A stretch of DNA of 64,000 bases, taken from contig OX104117.1 in NCBI GenBank assembly GCA_944474755.1, forward strand, positions 79,150,926 to 79,214,925, given 5' to 3'. The notes under the pieces were generated by a model. That model was given only the letters and a program-made list of their open reading frames with translations. It was not told the DNA's origin and did not search any database. Position numbers and translations under genes: made by a program. This document shows, piece by piece, positions 10,601-20,200 of the stretch. How positions within the stretch are numbered: the first letter of the stretch is position 1; each line of letters begins with the position of its first letter. The DNA is from Limnoperna fortunei (taxonomy: Eukaryota > Mollusca > Bivalvia > Mytilida > Modiolidae).

Positions 10601-13588
10601 AGAACGAATAATCATACCCTCGTTTTTTGTTTTTTTTTGGCGAGGGTACGAATTTAGCCCCTCTAATGTAGCAGAGCGGGAGTGAATCACTCTCAGTACT
10701 TTGTTGTCCAACAGAAGTGGCATATACAATCAGACATGGTCGATCTTGATATCTTTCCACAGTGTCACCATTTTTTTTATCGGTTTCGTGTTTAAAATCG
10801 ATTATTATTGATACGTGATGATAGTTATTGCCGTTTTTAATAACCCGCTGTGTGTTGTGTATTAATTGACATTCGTGTCTCTTTTTAATTACGTTTACTA
10901 CATGAAAAACATTGAGAAACGCGAAACTGAATGGCGTGTTGCATCTTGGGTAAAACATAAGTAAATTACTGATTCTTACTACGGAATGGTTGTTATAGTA
11001 TCACGTTTATAATAAAATTAGGTCACATTATCCATATACGGAAAAATGATCAACATAGCATTTTCCACGTGCATCTTCAAAGACGAAAAAAGAAATTTAT
11101 TCAATAAAGATCGTTTCCCGTTAGTTTCGCAATGTCTAAAGCTTTAATAACGTAAAGAAGATGAATATAATGTTTGAATTTTGTATGAATAGACCGAAGT
11201 TAGAATTTTTTATTTGCTTACATTACGAGCAATAGGACTGAATTCTGCCGTTAATCCGACAAATCACAAAACTAACTTCGGATTATAATGGCAGTAAAAT
11301 TCGGCCTAAGTGGAGAGGGTTGTCTATTGATCAGAATAAGAAGTGAAAATTCCCTGAGAATCCATTAGTATTGATAGTATTTCTGTAGTATCATACAGTA
11401 TTTGATGTTTTCCTTGTTTTAATTTGTATTATGTTTTTTACATGTTTTATGACAGCGATGCTTTTTGATAAAGAATGTTGCTTTACTAAATATAAAAGTT
11501 GTGTTTCAGTTGAAGTAGACAAGATGTTAGAGCAGGAAGGTGTGTCCCTACCTGAAGTAGAATCTGCATGTCTTGACACTTTGTAAGTAACAAGGTTTTA
11601 ATACATGTACAATTTTCTTTGTCGTTATTGAGCTTAGTGTGGTTTTCCCTATTCGGTTTAAAGAAATTAGATTTTTTGTGTTTTTACTGAAATTAGAATT
11701 GATGACTATTGCTGGATATAAATTTTTATTGTCTGTATTTGTTTTACATGAAAGTTTTTCTCATTGCTGTTGGTTCTTATTCTGCAGAATTCAGAGAGTA
11801 TTGGTATACTGATGTATTAAAAGTCAGTGGACACATATTAACTGCATAGCTTAGCTTTGGTATATTTGTTTTCTACTGTTATTCTAATTGCTAAGGATGG
11901 CCTGTTTTTCTACCAAATGTCAAAGATTCACACTTGGCATTCTGGCATCCTCCCTAAATGAAAACAAGCTGATCAATGGAAAAACCTCAAAAAATCAAAG
12001 AAACAGACATATTTAGTTTTTTGACTGATTTATTGTTTGTTTGTTTGTTTGAATGGTGTTTTAACGCCACTCTCAGCAATTTTTCAGCTATTTCATGGCG
12101 TCCAGTTTTTATTGGGGGAGGAAGCCGGAGTACCCGGAGAGAACCCCCGACCTGCGGTAGGAAAACTGGCAGTCCTTGTCAATTAAGATTGGAGTCGAGT
12201 ACACCCTGCCTGCAGTGAGAATCGAACCCGCAATCTCAGTGTTGACAGACCACGTGATCAATGGTAGACGAACTACCTAGACCACTCGGCCACCGAGGCC
12301 CTTTGACTGATTTAATGAAGATAAAAGTGCATACATATACCTGAATGTAATTCAATTGTGTTCAGTTTAGATAGTGAGTAAATGACTGTGATTTTTTTAC
12401 TGTACATCCTACAACTACTTTAGTATGTAATAAAGCTTTCATTTCACATTTATGCCGAGCCAGTAGTTGATTAGTGATCTTCATTCAAAGGTTTCATTAG
12501 CATATCAGCAGGCTTTTTAAACAGGTTTCAAAAGCATATAAGTGACTACATGTAGATTTTTTCATTGAATTAATATTGTGTTGCCTAAATTTTGTCTGTT
12601 ATAATAAACCATTTTTCCTTCTATATTTATTAGATTTACACAAGCACATGGTGATCAGCTGTTTAACCACAGTGGAGGGGGATCTGGAGGTTATCTGGAG
12701 CACATACTGAAGTATGCTGCTAATAACTTGTTTGGTTATGATGTTAAAGAGATAGAATACAAAGTTCTCAGGTAATCACTACATGACACTGAACGAATAC
12801 TAAGTTCTCTTGAAAAGACTCCACATGACACTGAACGAATACAAAGTTCTCTTGAAAAGACTCCACATGACACTGAATGAATACAAAGTTCTCTTGTAAT
12901 CACTCCATGACACTGAACGAATACAAAGTTCTCAGGAAAGGACTCCACATGACGTATTCGTTCAGTGTCATGTGGATGTTGTACACACAGGGTGGATCTT
13001 TATATTCATATTTTAGACCTCGTCATCACTGGAACTTCTTAATTAAAAATATTTTTTTGACACTGTTTGTTTAGTTTTAAGGAATGTTTACAGTTTCTGT
13101 GTAATAATGTGTTACTATATAAAATCTAACCATGTACTAAAGTGTAAGCTTGAGTGTATTTTAAACAATCATTCTATTCTACTTTCAGAAATCAAGATTT
13201 TCAAGAAGTCACACTAGATGTCCCTGGACACCCATCAATTAAAATGGCACTGGCTTATGGATTCAGAAATATTCAAAATATTGTTCAAAAAATAAAACGT
13301 GGTAAATGTCCATACCATTTTGTAGAAATCATGGCATGTCCATCGGGGTGTAACAATGGTGGTGGTCAGATACGACCAGAAGGAGGCGATACACCAAAGG
13401 AAATTATTGAACGAGTAACAGCAATATACAACTCAATAGACAATAGTTTTCCAGATAGTTTACAGTCAGTCAGTGACCTATATAATGAGTGGTTAGGTGG
13501 AGTTGATTCAGAGAAATGTAGGTCACTGCTACACACACAGTACCATGAAGTAGAGAAAATGACAAATGCATTAACAATCAAGTGGTGA
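1421..13588 (+). CDS. CIAO3: CIAO3/NARFL, cytosolic iron-sulfur assembly component 3 (N-terminus outside window)
   Basis: Seven exons join in frame: 1421-1669, 2357-2489, 5891-6025, 9269-9517, 11510-11582, 12634-12771, 13189-13588, giving 458 residues plus stop; with ~22 missing residues the total fits the ~476-residue family. CIAO3 (yeast Nar1) is an iron-only-hydrogenase-like Fe-S protein that links the early cytosolic scaffold to the CIA targeting complex. All eight cluster cysteines are visible: Cys2 and the CLACSGC triplet (48, 51, 54) for the N-terminal cluster; Cys in SACPG (end of exon 3), VMPCFDKK (exon 4) and MACPSGC (exon 7) for the hydrogenase-like cluster. The protein ends in Trp, as family members do; that terminal aromatic is linked to CIA targeting-complex binding. 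No frame breaks. It is convergent with GRWD1, with 3.4 kb between the two stop codons. Confidence 0.95.
2357..2489 (+). CDS. CIAO3: CIAO3 second visible coding exon
   Basis: 44 codons plus 1 nt; acceptor TTTTTTTCTGTTAG, donor ATTG|GTAAAA. Encodes [10 protein letters not shown], the start of the hydrogenase-like domain, and [11 protein letters not shown] second AG lies 4 nt further on (after 2360), but only the first keeps phase 0 with the exon before. Missed by simple open-frame scans because it is short. Confidence 0.9.
2651..5144. repeat. 38/43-bp minisatellite in CIAO3 intron 2
   Basis: About 60 head-to-tail copies of a unit containing GGTGTTTGGGCCTGTCTGTC. There are two length classes: ~37-38 bp units ending CAATTCTCT and 43-bp units ending CAATTTTCCAGTCT. 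The left part is mostly the short class. The right part mixes both and settles into a regular 43+43+38+43 order. The small open frames across it are products of the repeat, not genes. Confidence 0.97.
5145..5890. other. unique-looking intron sequence
   Basis: AT-rich remainder of CIAO3 intron 2 after the minisatellite. No repeat, exon or RNA gene recognised; it ends with the TTTTATTTTGCAG acceptor of the next exon. Confidence 0.6.
5891..6025 (+). CDS. CIAO3: CIAO3 third visible coding exon
   Basis: Enters and leaves in phase 1; donor CCAG|GTCAGT. Encodes [18 protein letters not shown], typical of the family, and ends in LASACPG, whose Cys is the first ligand of the hydrogenase-like cluster. 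Confidence 0.94.
6391..6453. repeat. 21-bp repeat, three copies
   Basis: Three adjacent copies of GGTATGAGGCCATCCTACTC plus one base, inside CIAO3 intron 3. Confidence 0.9.
6523..7574. mobile_element. hAT-type non-autonomous DNA transposon with 8-bp target duplication
   Basis: The element spans 6531-7566 (1,036 bp). Its ends are inverted repeats: CAAGGCCCTGGAAA on the left and, read inward on the other strand, CAAGGGTCTGGAAA on the right, followed on both sides by a GCCGGACAT motif. It is flanked by the perfect 8-bp direct repeat AGTAGACT (6523-6530 and 7567-7574), the hAT target size. No transposase frame is visible, so mobility would need an enzyme encoded elsewhere. It lies in CIAO3 intron 3. 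Confidence 0.88.
7567..7650. repeat. 30-bp repeat, about three copies
   Basis: Unit contains GTAGACTGATGGGATTTATT and TTTATTTCA. The hAT element to its left is inserted in a related copy: the TTTATTTCAGTAGACT portion lies at 6515-6530. Confidence 0.9.
8110..8345 (+). mobile_element. possible diverged SINE-like repeat
   Basis: Relatively GC-rich block in CIAO3 intron 3 with a weak tRNA-like beginning (CCTCAGTGGTTAATC) and GGGTTTAAATAC about 80 bp later, in the place of a B box. The remainder ends near a GGCTAAATGCTCT stretch. No target duplication was found; the call is tentative. Confidence 0.25.
8366..8964. mobile_element. short hAT-like DNA transposon with 6-bp target duplication
   Basis: Element 8372-8958 (587 bp). 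Terminal inverted repeats CAGTGTTCAATCTAGA match perfectly over 16 bp. The flanks share TTGGCA (8366-8371 and 8959-8964). No transposase. The CAGTG start resembles hAT ends, and 6-bp duplications are known for a minor hAT group, but the assignment rests on the termini alone. Confidence 0.75.
9269..9517 (+). CDS. CIAO3: CIAO3 fourth visible coding exon
   Basis: Enters in phase 1 (Gly codon shared with exon 3), acceptor TTTATTGTCAG, donor TCAG|GTAACA. Encodes [20 protein letters not shown] and [17 protein letters not shown]; the Cys is the second ligand of the hydrogenase-like cluster. RDVDCVITS closes the exon. Confidence 0.95.
9588..9837 (+). mobile_element. diverged tRNA-derived SINE
   Basis: Begins GGGCCTCAGTGGCTGAGTGG, matching the tRNA-like head of the intact copy at 12033-12301 (opposite strand), and continues through GTGTGCTCGACTCCAA to a CATTAAAACCCACTCGAAC tail. 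Older and more diverged than that copy. It runs straight into the minisatellite that follows. Confidence 0.75.
9838..10487. repeat. ~37-bp minisatellite next to a SINE tail
   Basis: About 17 degenerate copies of a unit built from AAACAAACATCCTGATGTAG followed by GTGGAGACAACCCAATC, in CIAO3 intron 4. The array starts exactly where the SINE's CAAA-rich tail begins. Confidence 0.9.
10488..11224. other. intron sequence with a hairpin, no gene recognised
   Basis: Contains a 154-codon open frame on the minus strand (10958-10494) with no domain I can recognise, and a short inverted repeat, TACCCTCG around 10615 facing CGAGGGTA around 10642. This is probably part of an unrecognised dispersed element rather than a gene. 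Confidence 0.4.
11225..11310. repeat. dispersed palindromic repeat
   Basis: Contains CCGACAAATCACAAAACTAA followed by CTTCGGATTATAATGGCAGT. The same core recurs, slightly changed, twice at 30483-30894. The two halves are loosely inverted (GAATTCTGCCGTTAATCCGA against TCGGATTATAATGGCAG), suggesting a small MITE. Confidence 0.6.
11510..11582 (+). CDS. CIAO3: CIAO3 fifth visible coding exon
   Basis: 73 nt; acceptor TTGTGTTTCAG, donor TT|GTAAGT. Encodes [17 protein letters not shown], matching the EEEGVSLPDLE stretch of vertebrate CIAO3. The residue at the junction reads Val where vertebrates have Gly. Confidence 0.9.
12020..12314 (-). mobile_element. intact tRNA-derived SINE with 13-bp target duplication
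   Basis: Element 12033-12301 (269 bp) on the minus strand, flanked by perfect direct repeats TTTGACTGATTTA (12020-12032 and 12302-12314). The head carries TGGCCGAGTGG (A-box type) and GGTTCGATTC (B box), so it is tRNA-derived. The 3' end is a (CAAA)n-type tail after CCATTC. The clean flanks point to a fairly recent L1-style insertion into CIAO3 intron 5. Confidence 0.92.
12634..12771 (+). CDS. CIAO3: CIAO3 sixth visible coding exon
   Basis: Enters and leaves in phase 2; acceptor CTATATTTATTAG, donor CTCAG|GTAATC. Encodes [12 protein letters not shown], the glycine-rich turn shared with iron-only hydrogenases, and ends IEYKVLR. Its last 17 nt are the founder of the tandem repeat that follows in the intron. 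Confidence 0.94.
12755..12976. repeat. 40/42-bp tandem repeat seeded by CIAO3 exon 6 and its splice donor
   Basis: Five copies start at 12755, 12795, 12837, 12879 and 12919 with GAATACAAAGTTCTC (TAA for AAA in copy 2) and continue to CATGACACTGAA. Copy 1 is the real exon end plus intron start. The last copy runs into an inverted segment (12954-12976, GTATTCGTTCAGTGTCATGT), so the array ends in a potential hairpin. Confidence 0.93.
13189..13588 (+). CDS. CIAO3: CIAO3 last coding exon
   Basis: Acceptor CTACTTTCAG; 132 residues and TGA at 13586-13588. Encodes [39 protein letters not shown] (last two cluster ligands) and [11 protein letters not shown], ending in Ile-Lys-Trp. Confidence 0.97.
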
Positions 13589-13640
13589 CACTTCTTTGCT
13601 GAACACATGTCAAATCTGTGATATTCCCGTCAGTAAAAAT

Positions 13641-13646
13641 AATAAA
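13641..13646 (+). terminator. CIAO3 polyadenylation signal
   Basis: AATAAA 53 nt after the CIAO3 stop codon, the first canonical hexamer downstream. Confidence 0.65.
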
Positions 13647-13804
13647 TTATATACTTTGTGTTGAAATTTATTTCTAATTACAATTTATAGTTAAAAATTG
13701 CACAAGTCTAAAACTGTTTACAATTTGTTGGAGGTTGGTTTGGGGCAAATGTAGCAGTTGATTACACATTAATGATACCATCATCTATTAAATTTGCAGA
13801 AAAA

Positions 13805-14023
13805 TGTTTGTTTGTTTGAATGGTGTTTTACCCACTTTCAGCAATTTTTCAGCTATATCATGGCGCCAGTCTTACTGCAGGCAGGGTGTACCTTAATTGA
13901 CAAGGATTGCCCTTTTTTTTCTGCATGACGCAGGTTTTCTCTGGGTACTCCGACTTCCTCCTCCAATAAAAACTGAATGCCATGATATATTTGAAAGTGT
14001 CATTAAACACCATTCAAACAATC
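13805..14023. mobile_element. two SINE fragments in inverted orientation
   Basis: 13805-13870 matches the minus-strand 3' end of the SINE family (TTTGAATGGTGTTTTA, TTTCAGCTATATCATGGCGCC). 13875-14023 matches the plus-strand body and 3' end (GCAGGCAGGGTGTACC ... CATTAAACACCATTCAAACA). Together they form a palindrome-like composite without a tRNA head. Confidence 0.75.
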
Positions 14024-14922
14024 AATGTTGATCTTTCAGTGAAGCTTTAGGGATCAGGGTTGAAAGCTATAAGAGAAGTTGATTAAAGAAAATACATACC
14101 CTCAAAGGTAATTTGTGCTGAAAAATGACAAGTTTTAAAGTCTGACAAAAGGATAAAAAATTCCTCAAGCAATTCCATAGAAGCAGGTGCACAACTTCAA
14201 TATGTATGCAATCTTTCTGTGAAGTCATGAATCGGGGTTTAAAGCTGTAGGAGTTGATTTCCCAAAATAGGTACCCTTTCTACTGTGCTCAACCACCTGA
14301 CTTCACCATACTATAAACCTAGTTTGCAATTTGTACACCTGGCCAGAAACACATGTACCCTAATATTACAACTAGAATTTAAAATTAGGAAAGATCCTTG
14401 GACCATCTTAAATACAAAAATGATTTTTATGAAATAAATTCATTTTTTTTGCATACCGATAAGCTTTTTAGTCAGGTCAAATTTTACAGTGTTAAAATTT
14501 CAGTTTTTTCCAATAAATAAAATGAAAATTATACAATAGCAAAATTGTCTGCTATCAAAGTATCTTGATTTATCCTTCAATGACTGCATTTTTTCTGACA
14601 AATATTTTCTTTTGATATTAGTTATTTTTAGCTGGATGCCCCACCAAGATATACATCTGTGAATTAAACTGTAAGTAAATTGGTTTAAGAAAAGAAGCCA
14701 AACAGTCCAGCAACACCTAAACTTAAATCCTACCGACTTATGGTACAAAGAAGTCATAAAATATTACATAGTAATGTCAGCACACTGAATGTGAAAATGA
14801 TTAGAATCTAGCTTTAAAATATTCTGTAATGTTTATATCCGATTTTTGAAAACCCATACTGTTTCTTTGCTATCACTATGCAAACAGCATCTGGGGCTTT
14901 GTAGGGACAATAAGGGTTTTCT
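14024..14922. other. intergenic sequence, nothing recognised
   Basis: AT-rich DNA between the convergent CIAO3 and GRWD1 genes. Short open frames only, without recognisable domains. Confidence 0.5.
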
Positions 14923-15163
14923 TTAGTCGGTTTTTATCTCACTTGATTTGAAGGGTCCTTTTGAGCCTTTTTAGTCAGGTTTTAGCTCACCCGATTTGAA
15001 GGGTCCTTTTGAGCCTTTTTAGTCAGGTTTTAGCTCGCCTGATTTGAAGGGTCCTTTTGAGCCTTTTTAGTCAGGTTTTAGCTTACCCTATTTGAAGGGT
15101 CCTTTTGAGCCTTTTTAGTCAGGTTTTTTGCTCACCCGATTTGAAGGGTCCTTTGAGCCTTTT
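14923..15163. repeat. 48-bp tandem repeat, five copies
   Basis: Unit: GTCAGGTTTTAGCTCACCCG then ATTTGAAGGGTCCTTTTGAG then CCTTTTTA. Copies differ by a few substitutions and one T-run expansion. Confidence 0.93.
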
Positions 15164-15748
15164 CCATATGACCATGTACATATCAAACATGAAACCAATT
15201 GGACAATTAAATCCAAACTCACAATGGTCCCCATGTTCATTGGATGGTCCTCTACATAGCTTTTGTATACAGACCAAAATTCAAAATCTCCAACCTACAG
15301 GACCCTTTTCACTATAAGACCCTAAAATGTGTTTTGTATTCTCTTAGATTGAAGCCATACTGGTTATTCTTTTCCCCAGATTCCAAATCCAAGATTGCAA
15401 CATGGCTAAACATAGAATCTATCATATTTTTCAATAAACCATTTGGTCCATCAACATCAAGCTACTGTACATACTTTAAATATTTTGTTTCAAATGAAAA
15501 TCCAAAATGACTGCCACCACAGTATTTTAACAAAGGACGTAATGGTGGTGTTTTCTCAGAAACTGTTTAACTAGATGTAACCAAATCATCACCAATGTTA
15601 ATCTAAAGAGCTTTTCAAAGAAGGATGGGAATTTGCGCCACTGAAACACTATGGCACCCATTCCCCTACACTATTTCTGAAAGTACCTTTGTGTACATAT
15701 TTTACAGGATGACAAAGGTATTAGTAACTGTACTTCTATTATGCATTA
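15164..15748. other. intergenic sequence, nothing recognised
   Basis: Contains two overlapping plus-strand open frames of 70 and 88 codons with no recognisable domain and no splice context; treated as non-coding. Confidence 0.45.
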
Positions 15749-16010
15749 GGGGCCTCTGTGTCCAAGTGGTTAAGGTAGTTAGTCATCTACTATTGACAAC
15801 ATAGCCGGTCAACACTGAGGCTGTCAGGTTGAGTCTCACTGCTGGCAGTTTGTGCTGGACTCAAAACTTAATTAACAAGGATTGCCAGTTTTCCTGATGA
15901 AGATCGGGGGTTTTGTCCTGGTACTCTGGCTCCCTCCCCCAATAAAAACTGGATGCCATGATATAACTGAAAAATTGCTTAAATTGGTGTTAATCCCTAT
16001 TCAAACAGAC
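15749..16010 (+). mobile_element. tRNA-derived SINE, full-length but diverged
   Basis: Starts GGGCCTCTGTGTCCAAGTGG, keeps a B-box-like AGGTTGAGTCTC, and shares the body GGATGCCATGATATAACTG and the tail of the 12033-12301 copy. Target duplications are no longer clear. Confidence 0.82.
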
Positions 16011-16596
16011 CTACCCCGGTATTTTACAGACTCTTTGGAGCTTCAAATTTCTCTTTTTCAAATTTTTTTAAAACCTAGAGTACACTTTTCAGGAAGTATT
16101 CAAAATTGTTAAAAATCAGTGTACATGTACAAGACATAAAATACACTACATACCAGGTATGCATAGAAAACGGAAAAAAACAAACACAAACTCCCACTTA
16201 AAACCAAAAGCGATACCTGGTTCTTCTATACTGTTAATGTTTCCTTTCTTGAATATGGCATATTGATTTAGTTTGTCTATTTTATGGTAAAAGGACCAAA
16301 CCCTTATGAAATAAAGAAAAGTGGTCAAATACCAATCACCACTGAAAACATGATAATTTTCTCCGGTAATTATTCTGGTTAAAACATTCTTATCTTGGCC
16401 GTGACATTCACAATAAATTGTATTTTATCCTGCAATCATTACATTTGCTGAACAATAAAGGTAGCTGAATAAATTGAACTCACTTCTTACAATATTTCGT
16501 ATTCTGTTTTGGTTTACGACGTTTGTGACGTCGGTATCATTATAGAATACACACAAACATTTCTACTCAGAAATTGGCTAGAAGAGAAGATAAAAG

Positions 16597-16742
16597 CAAT
16601 ATTTGTACATTGTCTGAAAATATAAAGTTTATTTGTACTCGCCGCGAAACAGGTGAGAAATGCTCAGTGGAGCCTTGCATTTCTAACCGTTTCTAAGATT
16701 GTACAAATAAATTATATATTTTCTGACAATGTACAAATATTG
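16597..16742. mobile_element. 146-bp hairpin (MITE-like)
   Basis: Arms of about 42 bp: CAATATTTGTACATTGTCTG on the left and, inverted, CTGACAATGTACAAATATTG on the right, with further AT-rich pairing inward. It lies about 230 bp past the GRWD1 stop codon. Confidence 0.8.
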
Positions 16743-16969
16743 TTTATATAATTCACCACACTGCAAGTATGATGGTTATTTTCACCCACATACAGCAATC
16801 AAGAAATAATTGGAAATGACTACCATGCAAACATTTCCATGTTTACATACAGTATTTTGTGTTAAAATTGGCAAACATTGAGTCTGGGATCATAATGAAA
16901 TGACGAAGATCTCTTCTTGAGCTTCTACAATTAGAATGCATTATAGAAGACTGTAAAGGATAAAACATT

Positions 16970-16975
16970 TTTATT
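16970..16975 (-). terminator. possible GRWD1 polyadenylation signal
   Basis: AATAAA on the minus strand, only 1 nt after the TAG stop codon. If used, the 3' UTR would be extremely short. Another minus-strand AATAAA lies about 340 nt further downstream, inside the hairpin element. Confidence 0.4.
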
Positions 16976-16976
16976 G

Positions 16977-17276
16977 CTACACACTGATCGTCCGAAAAAT
17001 ATTAAAGCCACTGTGTGCTGTGCTTATAATGACTCCAGGCAACTGCTTGTGCCAGTGAAGTTCTTTAATGTCAGTTTGTCCTTGATGTATAAATAATAAC
17101 TGTGGAGGAACATCTGGTTCCCCTTCAGCATTAGTGTCCTTTTCTACAGACAAGTCCCATATTGTGATCTGGTTGTCGGAACCCGACACTGCAAACACTG
17201 AACTATCATTAGGGTTCCACTCTATAGAAGTGATCGGTGCTGTGTGATGCTTAAATGATGCTGCAGCTTTTCCGTT
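16977..17276 (-). CDS. GRWD1: GRWD1 exon 6 (last)
   Basis: 99 residues and TAG. Acceptor ATTATTACAG. Encodes the [17 protein letters not shown] repeat start, [33 protein letters not shown] and the family C-terminus. Confidence 0.96.
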   Translation of the reverse strand, partial: NGKAAASFKHHTAPITSIEWNPNDSSVFAVSGSDNQITIWDLSVEKDTNAEGEPDVPPQLLFIHQGQTDIKELHWHKQLPGVIISTAHSGFNIFRTISV

Positions 17277-20200
17277 CTGTAATAATAGAACAAATTATTT
17301 AGTGCTTTGTCTTTAAAAATAAAACCCTTGTCATGGGGTTGTTTGTTTTGTTTTAATTTGTGGATTTGTTCATCAATTCTAGTGTTCTGGGCTTATTTGT
17401 AAGTATGTATTGTTTTAGAAGAAAACAGTTATCTAAAATCAAAACAAGATATTTATAATGAAGCAGGTACCTATGAATGAATTAGTTGTGCAACAGAATT
17501 AAAGAAGTTAATCATTACAACCGTGTTTGATCTTAATCACAGAGCTTCAAAGCTCAATATATATATGTGATAATGTTAATAGTGTTAAAATGACTATTAA
17601 TTATTGATGAATAGATAGCATGCAGTATGTATTTATTGTTTACTAAATTAACATTACTACAGACATACCCGAATACAACTGCAAATTTCTAACAAGAGCA
17701 TGGGATATAGTATAGTATCATTATAAATAATGTGGAATATACCTGGAAATGTCTCAAATCCCATATTTTGATCACTCCATCATCACCCCCAGAGGCTATG
17801 AATGGCTCATTTCTATTCCAATGAATCACATTTACATCCCTTTCATGGGCCTCAGTGGCTGTCAACATGCAGGCCTTATTGGGGGCTGCTCTAGCATCCC
17901 ATATCCTAATTGATCTGTCCACAGAACAGGAAGCAAAAACCTGTGAGTTAAAATTAAATGAAGATGAATTAGATTGTTGTAAAACGCCAATATACTCATT
18001 CTGAAGACTTAAGACATAGTTGTTCCTCTTTTTATAATAGACAGGGATAAGTAATTTACCATATCTTTCCCTAATCTGCTAAGTATCAAAAATTGAAAAA
18101 TAAAATGTTTTCTTTTAATTTTTTTAAACTTTTATGTCACTTATAGCAGTATCATTGCATTCATATATTATTGAGTGTGAATGCCAGATTGTGTAAAAAA
18201 AAATGAACTTTTTTAAAATGAAGGCCATATTACATGGTAAAACCCTGTGACCTTGGTTAGAAAAACAAAAAACTAAATTAAACACTCTACTAACTTAATT
18301 ATAATTACATTGTTTTCATTGGGAGACCATTGGATATCCTCTACCGATGAAGTGTGTCCACTGTAAGGTCTTTGGTCTACATGCCAGGCACCTCCCTCCT
18401 TCGGATTCCACAGATGTATATTCTTTTTACAGTCACCCGTCAGAAGTTTACCTTAATGACAAATAACACTGTCAGACAAGCTTATAGACAACAGATGGAC
18501 AAACAGAATGTAATGAATTGAGGGCAAAAGCTTACTTTTAACTTAAGTCAGGTGAGCTAAACAATGACATTATTTTCACCTTACATTTATCTATTAAACT
18601 AATAAAGATTAAAAGGTGCATGTTCATTCGTAAAAATATTGTTTAAATTTGAAACTTAATTATAAGTTTTAAAGGAAAATTTCAACACAGCTATCCTGTG
18701 CTGAAAATTGATTGGTGGATGTTTAACACCAACCAATCAATCAAAACTGCTATTGTTACTATAAATAACTCTTTTAATGGGAGATAACAATTTCTCCCAT
18801 TTTTGGTGAATTTCCATACTGCTCAACCAAGTTAGTAAAAATAAGTTAATTCCCTAGGGATTAAAAAGCATGTGCTGTCGATTTATTTCATTGAAAGTGA
18901 CATCACAATGTATGTCCCTAATGACATTCAAAACAAAGTTCCTCTAAGGTTTCAAGGACATGCTAAATATTTGTCAATGTACATGTAATAAACAAGATAA
19001 TTAAATGTGCGAATGTTGAAAATATAATCACTTATGCTGAAACACATTCAGATTTAACTTACTCATATATATGATGTAAAAAAGGGTGGAATGTATTACT
19101 CAACATTAAAAACCATGAAAAAAATAATGGAAACTAAATTAAAAATAGACAAACATATTCTCCTTCAGCTTCTCACAGAATGCAATATTTCTACACCTGA
19201 GATAGTTAAAATCAAGATTTTTAACATGCTTACTTTAAGGAGAATCTATATGGAAACATATACAGGGTTCACCACAGGTTGTTTAAGCGTGGAGGGCCGC
19301 CACGCTTGATTTTTTCCCGCCACGCTTCATTTCCAAGTGCCACTTTAAAATCCATGTACGCCATGACTGAATTAACATACATCAGATGCAATAATTCCTG
19401 GTTTCACTTTTTACACCACAAGTGCACGTGTATTACCATCGCTTAATTTTAAACTATTTAAAGGGTGACCATCAGCCGTGACACGTTTATTGTTAAAAAA
19501 ACATCTTAATTAAGCATATTTTCCACCCGAGTGATTGTTACCTGTGGAAAATCGGATGAAGAAACACAGGTAACATATCGATCATAATTTGTGAGAATAT
19601 TTTATAACACATCGGAGACGGAACAAACTAGACAGAAATCCGTGCGCATACGATAGCTCTAACCTAGGCGAACAAGGATGTGTTTGATGTTGAAATGGTG
19701 TGGCAAGAACTGAAAACATGCGTACAATATGCATCTAGAAGCGTTACATGGATCCCTGAGTCTACATCATAATAAAAACGTATATAAAGAAGAACAAACT
19801 TAAAATATCACATGTGAATATTTTATTGAATTTGTGACATTTTAATTGACATTTTTATGAAACTGAGATCAATTCAGTCACAAATTAATAACAACATCTT
19901 CTGTTATGTTAATTTCAGTAATCTAAGCAGTTGCACCAGAGACATATAATTGGGTGTATCTGGATGCACTTTTTTTTTAATGGAAGCACTGAAATTTTCT
20001 TTTAAAAAGACAATTATTATATACATAGAAATCAAATACTAGTACTTCTTAAGAAAATATTAAAGGGGCCAAGGATAGAATGTTTTCACCATGTAAAAGA
20101 TAATAATCCATATCCAATCTCAAATTACACTGCAAGGAAACACAAAATTGTATTTTATCAACCAAAGGGAAGACTATGATAAGGTTTAGGGCAAGTTTTG

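Noticed and set aside
10494..10958. 154-codon minus-strand open frame in CIAO3 intron 4 as a nested gene
   Set aside because: No recognisable domain, overlaps a hairpin, and another frame of the same strand is also open; most likely part of a dispersed element.
12033..12301. Functional tRNA gene on the minus strand
   Set aside because: A- and B-box-like motifs are present, but the sequence cannot be a normal cloverleaf, continues into a SINE body and tail, and has target-site duplications.
13366..13608. 80-codon minus-strand frame opposite the last CIAO3 exon
   Set aside because: Shadow of the conserved plus-strand CIAO3 coding sequence.
13641..16976. Bacterial-style operon or shared unit between CIAO3 and GRWD1
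   Set aside because: The genes converge, have introns, and are separated by repeats; no functional coupling can be read from the sequence.
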